Positions 23,924-31,827 of a stretch of 38,874 nucleotides of DNA are shown piece after piece. A model generated the notes under the pieces. That model did no database searches, was not told the origin of the DNA, and saw only the letters and a list, made by a program, of their open reading frames with translations. The DNA is from a virus, in IMG/VR virus record IMGVR_UViG_3300037189_010603, positions 1 through 38,874 of that record; one strand, given 5' to 3'. A program made the position numbers and the translations under genes. Every line of letters starts with the position of its first letter. Positions within the stretch are counted from its first letter, which is position 1.

Positions 23924-25774
23924 CTATTTCAGAATCAGACATAGCTTTTCCACTTCCTCTACATAATAATCGTAGTCGATTGCATACTTACCAAAATCCT
24001 TTATGTCATTACAGACATGCACCCTCCATCCACTTTTAACTGCGTTTATCCGTTGGCCTGTTTCACCCTTCTTGCTCATGATTGAGGGCATATGTTTCCA
24101 CATGTACTTACCTCCATCAGCAACGTAGTAACGTGATACTCGTTGTATGAACTCGTGTTCCCCTTCCTTGTCGTTCTCCTGAGTCAGCGATAACCGATCA
24201 CTTCGGTTGACTTTACCAAGGATAAGGAAGTCATAAGGATCTTGCCATTCTTCGACGGTCTTTCGTATTGGCTTACCTTGAGTTAGTACCAGCTCCGCCA
24301 CCTTCGGTACTATTAGTTCACCGTGATCTTTATGCCATTCTATCTCGTGAGCATATGCTCCCTTCTTTTTCAGTTTTCCAGAAGTTGACAACGCCATGTA
24401 ATTGTTGACGTCTCTTACCCACATCGCCTTATAATCGGTTCTTTCCATCACGAACTTCAACTGGGTTTGCCAGTTATCAACGATCTTGCCGAACCGTTCC
24501 TCGTCTTCCTTGTCGATACTGACCGTTATCCCGTCGGTGTTCATTTGGATAACCTGAAGACTGTCGATCTTGAGGAGTAGATCAATCAGCTTGCACAACA
24601 ACAGCTGGCCGTTAAGCGTCACCCGCATCGTGAACTGCGGGTCAAAGAACGGGCTGCGTGGGTTGTTGCTGTCACCGTACACAGCGTTCAATGCTAGCTT
24701 GTAGGCTGCGTTGTCGGCGGTGCCCTTCGGATACCGCTTTCTTATCTCAAATAGCTCGTCGTACACATCGCAGAACATATGTGTCATATGCTCTGGGTAG
24801 AAGTTGTTAGCGATTGAGACGTTGGGGTAGTACGATGCAACGTCTAAGTCTATCACAAGCGTGTTGTCGTCAGACCTGACCGCAGTGTTTTTGATCGAGG
24901 CATGTATGCCTCCTAGGCCAAACACGACCGTGGTACCCTTAACGACGGTACTAAGGTCTTTAAAAACGCTCTTGGTCTCAGTGATCGTCTGATCCAGCAA
25001 CCACAAGCGGATTTTCTCCAACCCCTCGTGTTTAAACTTGATCCATGATGCAATGCAGTTTTTTAGGTCGATAAACGGTCGAGGTGTTTGTCTTGGTTTT
25101 CTGTTTTCGTCGTAGCACTGGATACCTGCTTCGGTAAGTGCGTTGATAAAAAACTTCTTGCCGATAGCGGTATCGCTGTGGTTGGTGTAGTTGAACCCCG
25201 TCTTCTCTGATAGCTTTTCACGGAACTCAATCATAGGCAACGTGTGCTGATAAAAGAGTTTCGTGGCATGCACGTCGTGAGCATTGTATCGTTTCAGCAC
25301 GTCTATCTGCTCATGGCTCAGCGTCATCCCTACGTCGAATGGTAGGTCTTCCAGTGTGTCCATACGCATGGCGAACTGAAGCGCCTTAAGGCTGGTTTTG
25401 CGACTAGGGTTGTCGAAGTGGTGGATCTTAAACAAGTCCATCTGTGGGTGCATGTGTTTCCAAGACGGGATTAGGTGTGTGAAGTCATACCCACCACCCG
25501 ATTGTGAGTCGATGATCGCCTGAGCCTTGTTATAGAGCGTCTTAGCGTCAGACACACCCATCGTCAGAAGCATATGCAGCACAGGATAATCGAACCCAAG
25601 GTTATTGAATCCGATCATCAGTGCGACGTTGCTGTTTAAAAACGCGGCAATCTTGCGTGAGTCATTGACTCGATCGCTGATCTCAAACGATGCTTTGTCG
25701 TCGGTGTCCGTACGCTCAAGCGCTATGGTGAAGACGTTTGGATACGTCTCTATATCATAGATCCATTTTTTCAT
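23924..25774 (-). CDS. DNA polymerase, family B, with 3'-5' exonuclease
   Basis: A 616-residue replicative polymerase. The proofreading domain shows ExoI (YDIETYP, Asp7/Glu9), ExoII (GFNNLGFDYP, 55-64) and ExoIII (YNAHDVHATK, 163-172). The polymerase domain shows motif A (VIDLDVASYYPNVSI, 307-321), motif B (KLALNAVYGDSN, 359-370) and motif C (QMNTDGITV, 410-418). Motif C has NTD where most family-B enzymes have DTD; the second Asp (Asp414), which binds metal, is kept. No terminal-protein insertion was recognised. It is short for family B but all core motifs are present and in order. Confidence 0.93.
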   Translation of the reverse strand: MKKWIYDIETYPNVFTIALERTDTDDKASFEISDRVNDSRKIAAFLNSNVALMIGFNNLGFDYPVLHMLLTMGVSDAKTLYNKAQAIIDSQSGGGYDFTHLIPSWKHMHPQMDLFKIHHFDNPSRKTSLKALQFAMRMDTLEDLPFDVGMTLSHEQIDVLKRYNAHDVHATKLFYQHTLPMIEFREKLSEKTGFNYTNHSDTAIGKKFFINALTEAGIQCYDENRKPRQTPRPFIDLKNCIASWIKFKHEGLEKIRLWLLDQTITETKSVFKDLSTVVKGTTVVFGLGGIHASIKNTAVRSDDNTLVIDLDVASYYPNVSIANNFYPEHMTHMFCDVYDELFEIRKRYPKGTADNAAYKLALNAVYGDSNNPRSPFFDPQFTMRVTLNGQLLLCKLIDLLLKIDSLQVIQMNTDGITVSIDKEDEERFGKIVDNWQTQLKFVMERTDYKAMWVRDVNNYMALSTSGKLKKKGAYAHEIEWHKDHGELIVPKVAELVLTQGKPIRKTVEEWQDPYDFLILGKVNRSDRLSLTQENDKEGEHEFIQRVSRYYVADGGKYMWKHMPSIMSKKGETGQRINAVKSGWRVHVCNDIKDFGKYAIDYDYYVEEVEKLCLILK

Positions 25775-25777
25775 ACG

Positions 25778-26068
25778 TTACTCATGCACCAAAACAGGTG
25801 TCATGATGTCAAAACGTTTTTCTGCACTGAAAGCGTTATATGTCAAAGTTTTATGAGTTATTTTTTTAGCATAATCTTTAAGTGCTTCTTGCAAAGTCTC
25901 CCCTGACCCAAAAACACTCGCTAAAACCCCTGCGCTTTCCTTAACCTCGATTAAATCAAACCCAGCATGGTAACCAACATTAGTCACGGTCACGCTCATT
26001 TTGAGGTTGTTTTTGTCCGCAAACTCAGAAAGAGTCATGCTTCCTAAGTATTTCAAAGTTATTTTCAT
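25778..26068 (-). CDS. Small protein between polymerase and SSB, unknown
   Basis: A 96-residue protein with a likely alpha/beta fold (KITLKYLGSMTLSEFADKNN; ETLQEALKDYAKKI). It starts at the ATG at 26068 with GGGGA upstream and ends three bases before the polymerase start, so the two are probably co-translated. It contains no cysteine motif or membrane segment. A polymerase accessory role is suggested by position only. Confidence 0.7.
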   Translation of the reverse strand: MKITLKYLGSMTLSEFADKNNLKMSVTVTNVGYHAGFDLIEVKESAGVLASVFGSGETLQEALKDYAKKITHKTLTYNAFSAEKRFDIMTPVLVHE

Positions 26069-26126
26069 ATTTTCCCCATGTTTTTATTTACTGCTATTCG
26101 CCCGCTATTACACGGGCGCTTGTCTA

Positions 26127-26801
26127 TCAATCCTCGTCTTCGTCCGCAAACGAAGGGGCAGTTCCGCCAAACGCTACGACTGGTACTGCTGGCTTCTCAA
26201 TCGGGGAAAACAACGCTTCAGTGTCAACGTCTTGACCAGAACTACCCGTTTTAACAAACTGAACGGCAAGCAGTTTGCCACGCAGACCAAAGCCATACTT
26301 GTTGTCTTGAACCCAGATCTGCGCAGCCACGTTGGCAACCGCACCTTGCTTGATTTTACGACCTTCTTCTTCCCAAGCCGAGGTGTTAGCGAACGTTACC
26401 TTGCGGCTATCCGCGTCGTAATATATGTGAGGAGCATCCTCACCAGTTGCCACTTTAATCTGGTACTTGCCCTTCAGGTACTCGATGGGTGTACCGTCTT
26501 TCTTCTTCACTTGATCGCCATCAACCATGAAGATTTTCTGTTTGTCGTTCTCAATCTTGACAAACACCTTTTCGGCTTCAGAGCCAAAATGACGCTTCAG
26601 AAGCTCCTTCGACAGATCCATAATGTCGCGCTCTTTACCGTCAACAATAACTTTTTCATTTTTCGGTAATGGGATAGTCACACTGTAGCTTTTCTTATCG
26701 GGGTTCAAAGGGCTTCCCGTAGGTGTCAACAGGTTAGGGAAGTTAATATCAACGTTTGTAAACAAAACGGTTGCGTTGGTAAATTTTTTTTCTTTAGTCA
26801 T
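26127..26801 (-). CDS. Single-strand DNA-binding protein (DUF2815 / T7 gp2.5-like)
   Basis: A 224-residue protein with an OB-fold-like beta pattern: FTNATVLFTNVDINFPNLLT at the start, YSVTIPLPKNEK, IWVQDNKYGFGLRGKLLAVQ near the end of the domain. It closes with a Pro-rich linker and a very acidic tail ending FADEDED. Acidic tails with an aromatic residue are the partner-binding hook of SSB proteins. DUF2815-type genes sit next to DUF2800 genes in many phage replication modules, exactly as here. A ribosome-binding site (AAGGAA) is present. Confidence 0.85.
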   Translation of the reverse strand: MTKEKKFTNATVLFTNVDINFPNLLTPTGSPLNPDKKSYSVTIPLPKNEKVIVDGKERDIMDLSKELLKRHFGSEAEKVFVKIENDKQKIFMVDGDQVKKKDGTPIEYLKGKYQIKVATGEDAPHIYYDADSRKVTFANTSAWEEEGRKIKQGAVANVAAQIWVQDNKYGFGLRGKLLAVQFVKTGSSGQDVDTEALFSPIEKPAVPVVAFGGTAPSFADEDED

Positions 26802-26804
26802 TTT

Positions 26805-27278
26805 CTATTCCTTGCTGTTTGCTTGTTTAAAGAGATTGTCTAGTTCACCCGCTGCGGCGAAGTCTTTAGGTTTCCGCTTGTCATTTTCGGGTACTACCGT
26901 CGGATAACCGGGTACTTTTTTAACATACTCACGGTAAACAAGTTCGACTTGCTCCGACGTTAGCCCGTCTGGGTTACCGTCTTTGTCCTGCCAAGTCAAG
27001 TTTTTTAGCTTGTTTGGAGACAGCACCTCATGCTCATGCCAGCACTCTTTTGGCACGCCGAGCTTCTTGAAGACCTTCAACAGTTTATCTTCAGGGATCG
27101 CCCAATCGTAACTTGCACGACCATCGACAATCTTAACGCCCTCAACGGTTTGTCCACGTTCAGCACGCATAACCACTTCAGCTTTGACGTTCTTCAGAAA
27201 CTTTTCAATCACTGGCGCGTATTGGATAATCTTCGCTATCTGTGCGTCAGAGAGCGTGTGTGCTTCCTTGTCAAACAT
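26805..27278 (-). CDS. C-terminal part of a split DUF2800 protein
   Basis: A 157-residue protein that resembles the C-terminal region of DUF2800 proteins (LSDAQIAKIIQYAPVIEKFL, then NVKAEVVMRAERGQ and VEGVKIVDGRASYDW). Most relatives are one chain of about 370-400 residues; here the N-terminal nuclease part is a separate gene ending at 27271. The two ORFs overlap by eight bases in different frames, with the ATG upstream of the other gene's TGA. It probably still associates with the nuclease domain. It could also reflect a frameshift error, although the break falls at a domain boundary. Confidence 0.75.
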   Translation of the reverse strand: MFDKEAHTLSDAQIAKIIQYAPVIEKFLKNVKAEVVMRAERGQTVEGVKIVDGRASYDWAIPEDKLLKVFKKLGVPKECWHEHEVLSPNKLKNLTWQDKDGNPDGLTSEQVELVYREYVKKVPGYPTVVPENDKRKPKDFAAAGELDNLFKQANSKE

Positions 27279-28035
27279 TGATGTCCACTCCTACCAGTTC
27301 CATAAGTCGTTCAGCGTTGGCCTTGCAAGACCCTGATGCAAGGCAGTACTTGCACCATTCACCCGCTTTGGTAAACGGTCGTGTTTCGCAAATGTCTACT
27401 TCTTCTTTGATCTTTTCAGCTACTTTTTTAATGTATTCATTGTCCCTCGGTTCGTCCCATTGGATTCCTTGAGCAACACGGGGTTGGATAATACCAATTC
27501 GGTATTCAGTATCACAAATGCTCAATCCATCATCGTCATCAAACGCAGCGGCATAATACTCAAGTTGTTTATTATTCTTAATTTCAACAGGGACGTTGCC
27601 GTCTTTGTAGTCGATAACAAAGATGTCGGTATACTCCAACTCTGGACAGTGAATATTTATTTTACCGACGGCTATTACTACATCCAACGTACCGCGCAGT
27701 TCGTCATTGACATATTTACTAAGGTAAACTTTTTGCTCACTATACACCCTGACAAATTTACCAAGGTCTTCGCCGTGGTAAACATATTTATCGACTAACT
27801 CCTTGATCAACCCAAACGCATATTTGGCACGTTCTAACTCTTCACGGTCTACCTTCTCTGGTAACGGTTTACTTGTAAGTAGACGATGCAATAGGTCATG
27901 CACCCGCGTGCCTTGCTCTGCTGCTTCATTCGTTACGTTCTCATAGTCCTCTTGCATATGGATCGACGCAGGGCATTCGCTCCATCGTTCCCGACTACTG
28001 GGTGAGAAGCGTGAATGTGCTGGTTCACTACTCAT
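27271..28035 (-). CDS. DUF2800-type PD-(D/E)XK nuclease, N-terminal part of a split gene
   Basis: A 254-residue RecB/Cas4-like nuclease. Visible features: FSPSSRERWSECPASI with Cys21 at the start, AAEQGTRVHDLLH, LRGTLDVVIAVG (Asp118), VIDYKDG (Asp142, Lys144), a QLEYYAAAF helix, and a C-terminal cysteine cluster WCKYCLASGSCK (Cys228, 231, 237). The four cysteines are placed like the iron-sulphur cluster of AddB/Cas4 nucleases. It probably trims DNA ends in replication or recombination. The start overlaps the upstream stop (ATGA), and the end overlaps the C-terminal half gene. Confidence 0.87.
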   Translation of the reverse strand: MSSEPAHSRFSPSSRERWSECPASIHMQEDYENVTNEAAEQGTRVHDLLHRLLTSKPLPEKVDREELERAKYAFGLIKELVDKYVYHGEDLGKFVRVYSEQKVYLSKYVNDELRGTLDVVIAVGKINIHCPELEYTDIFVIDYKDGNVPVEIKNNKQLEYYAAAFDDDDGLSICDTEYRIGIIQPRVAQGIQWDEPRDNEYIKKVAEKIKEEVDICETRPFTKAGEWCKYCLASGSCKANAERLMELVGVDINV

Positions 28036-28313
28036 TTAATCAACCTTTCATCTCTAACTTGTTGAAGTTGTTGGCGTAGCACGGCGTTCTCGTTAAGGAC
28101 TTGGTTCGTTCTATCGTACTGTCGTTGGTAATCCCCATCTAATTGTTCATACTGGCGACGGAGTTCAGCAGTCACTTTAACTTGATCCTCAAGCCTATGT
28201 CGTGTTGCTTCAAGCTGGTTCTTGGTGATCTCAAGTTCTTGCTTTAGACCACTCGTTTGCTGTACCATTTCGTTGGCATACGCCACATCATAGTAGATCG
28301 CATACTCACTCAT
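28032..28313 (-). CDS. Coiled-coil protein, unknown
   Basis: A 93-residue protein that is almost entirely coiled coil (LKQELEITKNQLEATRHRLE, then a second helix QRQYDRTNQVLNENAVLRQQ). The first 20 residues are different and may bind a partner. Both ends are linked to neighbours by ATGA overlaps, so it is produced with the nuclease. Possible roles are oligomerisation or bridging replication proteins; none is demonstrated. Confidence 0.7.
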   Translation of the reverse strand: MSEYAIYYDVAYANEMVQQTSGLKQELEITKNQLEATRHRLEDQVKVTAELRRQYEQLDGDYQRQYDRTNQVLNENAVLRQQLQQVRDERLIK

Positions 28314-28609
28314 CGCGAGTTCTCCTTCACCGCTATAACCTTCTGTACAAATGCCTCGTAGTGCATCGGGTTGATGTTGGCTAGTCCACCTTGGTGGTCG
28401 ATCATTTTCTTAATAAACTCGCGTTGTTTAAAGTCACACTCTGCCCAGTGGTTCTTCACTTCTTCGGCAAACGTGGTGTAGTCGTTCGCAGTAACCACAT
28501 TCTCCTTCTCAGGAATAGCGTTGCTGCTCATGTGCTCGTTGATGCATAAGTGGATGTAGTTCGCGACGGCTTCGGCGATCCGTCTTGCCGCTAATTCTCT
28601 AGTGTCCAT
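28310..28609 (-). CDS. Small helical protein, unknown
   Basis: A 99-residue, mainly helical protein (RRIAEAVANYIHLCINEHMS; DFKQREFIKKMIDHQGGLAN). It starts at an ATG with GGAG upstream and overlaps both neighbours (18 bases with the previous gene, four with the next). No known motif was recognised. Its place second in the operon suggests an early function. Confidence 0.7.
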   Translation of the reverse strand: MDTRELAARRIAEAVANYIHLCINEHMSSNAIPEKENVVTANDYTTFAEEVKNHWAECDFKQREFIKKMIDHQGGLANINPMHYEAFVQKVIAVKENSR

Positions 28610-28938
28610 AGCTTGGTCTCCTTTTCCTCGATTAGATAGTAGGCCAGCCGTTCGACAACATCAGTCAACGGTTGCTCGTTTCTGTCACACAGGTCATGAA
28701 GCTTCTTCACAATCTCCATCGGTACAGAAGGCTGAACCAATGAGTGCTCTTGTCGAGTAATCGTCTTGTTGTCGAAACGGCATAGGTAATTGAAAGGAAT
28801 CTCACCGTCTGCTAACTCGGTAAGTCGCAAAGCCAAGGTTTCGATAGCATCACGACGGTTTTCAAAACAATCGAAAAGTCGCTGTCTGTCTTCCAACCGA
28901 AGACGGATGTTGACCCTTATGTTAATCGACCTGCTCAC
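28591..28938 (-). CDS. Possible ribbon-helix-helix regulator, first gene of the replication operon
   Basis: A 115-residue protein. Its start SRSINIRVNIRLRLEDRQRL followed by helices resembles a ribbon-helix-helix DNA-binding domain (beta strand, helix, helix). I chose the GTG at 28938 because AGGGAG lies seven bases upstream; the ATG at 28962 would leave no leader after the promoter at 28967-28996. The second half (QPSVPMEIVKKLHDLCDRNE) is also helical. As first gene after a promoter with an inverted repeat (28970-28987) it is a candidate autoregulator. The domain call is tentative. Confidence 0.6.
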   Translation of the reverse strand: MSRSINIRVNIRLRLEDRQRLFDCFENRRDAIETLALRLTELADGEIPFNYLCRFDNKTITRQEHSLVQPSVPMEIVKKLHDLCDRNEQPLTDVVERLAYYLIEEKETKLWTLEN

Positions 28939-28961
28939 TTCCTGTCTCCCTTGTCTTTGCA

Positions 28962-28990
28962 TTGCTTTTCTAGCACGTTTCGTGTAGACT
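28962..28990 (+). promoter_or_regulatory. Candidate promoter of the primase gene
   Basis: TTGCTT (28962-28967), 17-bp spacer, TAGACT (28985-28990). Transcription would start near 28997, giving a leader of about 30 bases before the GTG at 29028. It overlaps the leftward promoter on the other strand, so the two are likely mutually exclusive or jointly controlled. Confidence 0.5.
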
Positions 28991-28996
28991 TGTCAA
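28967..28996 (-). promoter_or_regulatory. Candidate promoter of the leftward replication operon, with operator
   Basis: Reading leftward: TTGACA (28996-28991), 18-bp spacer, TAGAAA (28972-28967). The spacer holds an inverted repeat, CTAGCACG-TTT-CGTGTAG (28970-28987, one bulged base), which is well placed for a repressor or activator acting on both divergent promoters. Confidence 0.6.
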
Positions 28997-29027
28997 GCCA
29001 AGGTTTCAACAAAAGGAGACGGGACGC

Positions 29028-31367
29028 GTGATTCAGAAGTTTTTGGATTTGGGGTGGGTACTTATCCCGATAAAACCACGATCTAAGTCACCACGGTGCC
29101 TTAAGTGGAACCGTCGGGAAAGCGCTATCAAGAGCCTTGACGACCTGTTACCGGGAGAAGGCGTCGGGCTTGCTCACGCATACAGCGGCACGATGTGTGT
29201 TGACATAGACAATTTCAAAGTGGCTTCAGCCTTCCTTGCAGGGCACAAGGTTGACCTGAAAGCTTTGTGTATGGCTGAAGACGCAGTGTGCATCGAAAGT
29301 GGCGTAAAGGGGCGTGGAAAGCTCCTGTATAAGATGCCCAAAGGGTTAGTGCTACCATCCAAGCGGTTACACATCAATGGGGACGTGTACCTTGAGTTCT
29401 TGTGTGCGTCGCATGCTGGATACACGTTGCAAAACGTGCTCCCCCCGTCGATCCACCCCGACACGAATCAGGCGTACAAGTGGACGGGGCACGGTAGCTT
29501 TGAGAATCTACCAACCATCCCCGAATCACTGCTGTCAGTATGGCAATCGTTGCTGCCTCAACGACCTGTTAGATCGAAGGAGTTCAAGAGCGTTGAGACC
29601 AACGACGTGCTGGATGCGTTAAATGTCATACCAGCGGACATTAGTCGTGACGAATGGATCCGAATCGGAATGGCACTGCATCATGCGTCGGTGTCCAACG
29701 GTGATTCGTCTCTGTTCGATGTGTGGAACGACTGGTCGGCAACAGCTAAGACGAAGTACCCAGGTGAAGAGAAACTGTGGAAACAGTGGTCGTCGTTTGA
29801 CATGGACGATGAGAACCCTGTGACACTCGGTACTCTGTTTGACATAGCGGGTAAGCATGGTTACACACGCCCAGCGCCGGATGTTAGCCACATGTTCAAG
29901 AAACCTGTGGACATTTTCGATAAGTTCAAAACACCAATGCCCGATCCTTTGATCGACTTGTGGCCTCAAGAACTGCGTGACATGGCCATACACACCTCGG
30001 GTAGCATTGGTTGCGACCCGTTGGTATCACTATATGCTGGCCTATCTGCTGTGTGTGCTGTGGTCAACTCGGGTACAGACCTGATCGTCACGAAGGGGTT
30101 TAGCGTTCCTCCGATCCTGTGGTTGATGACCATTGGCGACCCGGCGGATAAGAAGACGCCCGGTGCCAGACCGATGCTCAAGATCTTGAACGAGCTGGAG
30201 AAGGAAGACCGTCCTCGCTACTCAAAAAAGATTCTGGAGTGGGAGGCACACGAAGCATTCTATGCAGCATCGAAAAAGGATTTTCTCAAACATGCCAGCA
30301 GCTCAGCGCCTAATGATGTTGTGATTGATGTGCCGACGTTACCGCCTCGACCAGAGCCGTTACGGATGGTGGTCAAGGATGTTACCTCGCAGAAGCTGGT
30401 GCGCTTAGCTGCCGATAACCCTGCTGGCCTGCTGTGTCACCTTGATGAGATGGCGTCGTGGGTCAAAAAGATGACCGACAAGGGCAGTGCTGAAGATCGT
30501 TCTGCGTGGGTTGTGGCCTATGAAGGTGATTCGTACACGATGGATCGTGTTGGCTCAGGGACGATCAGTTGTGATCGATTCGCTGTGTCGATCTACGGTA
30601 ACATCCAGCCCGATGTGCTCCGTCGTAACTGCGATGCACTCTCTGCCGATGGTTTGTTGCAGCGCTTTATCCCTGCGTGCCTACGGCCGTCTCAATCTCG
30701 ACTGGGTGTCCCTGTTGAGAACACTAAGATCGAGCAAGCGTATGAGATGATGATCCGCCGCATCTACGCGACCGAAGCACAATCGTATTACCTGTCCCCC
30801 GATTCGTATGCCGTCTATCGCGACTTCCAAGGGCACTACGAGCAGCGGAAGAAAGACGAACGCATGGTTGGTACAGACAACACGTTCATGACAGCTTACG
30901 GTAAGATCGAAGGTACATGCGCCCGATTGATCCTGCTGTTCCACATCATGGAGAACCCACACCAGCAGCGCATCGAGGTGGACACAGTGAAGCGTGTCAC
31001 GCAGCTTGTTAAGTCGTTCATCATCCCGTCGTTGAAGTACGCCCTGATCGAGATCACTGGGCTGCGCAACGTGGTGGTATGGGTTGCCGAAAAGATCATA
31101 CAAGACGGCGACAATCAGCGAATCACACTGGCTGATCTGCGGCGTGGTGCCATGCTCTACTTCAAGAACCTGCACTCTGGGCAGATCGAAGACATGCTTC
31201 TGGTTGCGGTCAAACAGCTTGAAGATGCATCATGGCTGACTCGCCTAGATGATGGCAAGAAGGAGCGTCTGGGTTATGCCGAGTGGGCGATCAACCCTGA
31301 ACTAGAAGAGCTAACCAAGCAGCGCAGAGAACGCATCTCTGAGGCACACCAGCGCATCAACATGTAA
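29028..31367 (+). CDS. Primase-polymerase / DUF3987 helicase-like protein
   Basis: A 779-residue replication initiator. Residues 1-170 form a primase-polymerase domain: MCVDIDN (Asp59, Asp61) and GYTLQNVLPPSIHPDTNQAY are typical. Residues 190-275 match a PriCT-2-like domain (LNVIPADISRDEWIRIGMAL; WNDWSATAKTKYPGEEKLWK). The rest is DUF3987-like with a Walker B (LLCHLDEM, 468-475). The Walker A is degenerate: GDPADKKT (370-377), where the family expects GxxGxGKS/T. It should make primers and possibly unwind DNA. The GTG start at 29028 has AAGGAG nine bases upstream. It is the only + strand gene in the early half. Confidence 0.87.
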   Translation: MIQKFLDLGWVLIPIKPRSKSPRCLKWNRRESAIKSLDDLLPGEGVGLAHAYSGTMCVDIDNFKVASAFLAGHKVDLKALCMAEDAVCIESGVKGRGKLLYKMPKGLVLPSKRLHINGDVYLEFLCASHAGYTLQNVLPPSIHPDTNQAYKWTGHGSFENLPTIPESLLSVWQSLLPQRPVRSKEFKSVETNDVLDALNVIPADISRDEWIRIGMALHHASVSNGDSSLFDVWNDWSATAKTKYPGEEKLWKQWSSFDMDDENPVTLGTLFDIAGKHGYTRPAPDVSHMFKKPVDIFDKFKTPMPDPLIDLWPQELRDMAIHTSGSIGCDPLVSLYAGLSAVCAVVNSGTDLIVTKGFSVPPILWLMTIGDPADKKTPGARPMLKILNELEKEDRPRYSKKILEWEAHEAFYAASKKDFLKHASSSAPNDVVIDVPTLPPRPEPLRMVVKDVTSQKLVRLAADNPAGLLCHLDEMASWVKKMTDKGSAEDRSAWVVAYEGDSYTMDRVGSGTISCDRFAVSIYGNIQPDVLRRNCDALSADGLLQRFIPACLRPSQSRLGVPVENTKIEQAYEMMIRRIYATEAQSYYLSPDSYAVYRDFQGHYEQRKKDERMVGTDNTFMTAYGKIEGTCARLILLFHIMENPHQQRIEVDTVKRVTQLVKSFIIPSLKYALIEITGLRNVVVWVAEKIIQDGDNQRITLADLRRGAMLYFKNLHSGQIEDMLLVAVKQLEDASWLTRLDDGKKERLGYAEWAINPELEELTKQRRERISEAHQRINM

Positions 31368-31379
31368 AGAGAATCGGTG

Positions 31380-31473
31380 TTTCGTGTGCATGTCCAAAAA
31401 ACATGCACAAGGAATGGGCTTTTCGTGTGCATGTCCAAAAAACATGCACAAGGAATGGGCTTTTCGTGTGCAT
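31380..31473. repeat. 41-bp tandem hairpin repeats after the primase gene
   Basis: Two exact 41-bp copies (31380-31420, 31421-31461) and the first 12 bases of a third (31462-31473). Each full copy contains the 8-bp stem GTGCATGT/ACATGCAC with loop CCAAAAA. The array lies directly before the terminator at 31481. It may protect the 3' end of the primase mRNA, bind a protein, or mark a replication site. There is no spacer variation, so it is not a CRISPR. Confidence 0.85.
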
Positions 31474-31480
31474 AAAGAGA

Positions 31481-31519
31481 AACCCCTTGTGTGCATGGGG
31501 TACACACAAGGGGTTTTTT
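31481..31519 (+). terminator. Strong rho-independent terminator of the primase transcript
   Basis: A perfect 13-bp stem (AACCCCTTGTGTG, 31481-31493; CACACAAGGGGTT, 31503-31515), 9-base loop, then four more T residues so that six T's follow the G run. The arms also read GTGTG/CACAC like the upstream repeats, so the terminator and the repeat array may share ancestry. Confidence 0.92.
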
Positions 31520-31574
31520 GGCTATCAACAAAAAGGAAGACAAGAAAGGCAGTAACCAAGGACACTCTCAGGGG

Positions 31575-31612
31575 ATAGGAGAAACCCCTACCATGTTGAA
31601 GCATGGTAGGGG
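31575..31612 (-). terminator. Probable terminator of the leftward early operon
   Basis: An 11-bp perfect stem CCCCTACCATG (31585-31595) and CATGGTAGGGG (31602-31612) with a six-base loop. Reading leftward it is followed by TTTCTCCT, a short T-rich tract. It lies 27 bases after the last early gene (stop at 31639) and faces the primase terminator, so the two transcripts end against each other here. Confidence 0.65.
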
Positions 31613-31638
31613 CAATGTAACTGGTTACGAGTTTTGTG

Positions 31639-31827
31639 TCAACACTTGCGGTTGATTAGTCCGATGATGTCAATGACACGGTCATGGATTAGTTCGTTGC
31701 GATTGCTCACAATGCTTTCGATGATCGTGTTCTCAATGAGGTCAATCACACGCGCTAGGTCGTTCAACGTGTATGCACTGCCCTCAAGGTGGTATCCTTT
31801 TTCGTCACACGTTATGGTTATCTGCAT
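31639..31827 (-). CDS. Small protein at the end of the early operon, unknown
   Basis: A 62-residue protein (MQITITCDEKGYHLEGSAYT, then a helix with IDLIENTIIESIVSNRNELI). I chose the ATG at 31827 because AGGAAG lies seven bases upstream; the GTG at 31833 is too close to it. It overlaps the preceding gene by 23 bases and is followed by a terminator. The beta strands plus helix suggest a small alpha/beta fold. No family was recognised. Confidence 0.65.
   Translation of the reverse strand: MQITITCDEKGYHLEGSAYTLNDLARVIDLIENTIIESIVSNRNELIHDRVIDIIGLINRKC

Noticed and set aside
26001-26669. Long + strand ORF of 222 codons
   Set aside because: It lies antisense to the SSB gene and the small gene beside it, which have clear family features and ribosome-binding sites. 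Its translation has no domain and reads as a shadow.
31380-31473. CRISPR-like repeats
   Set aside because: The 41-bp units are directly adjacent with no spacers, and there are no cas genes.
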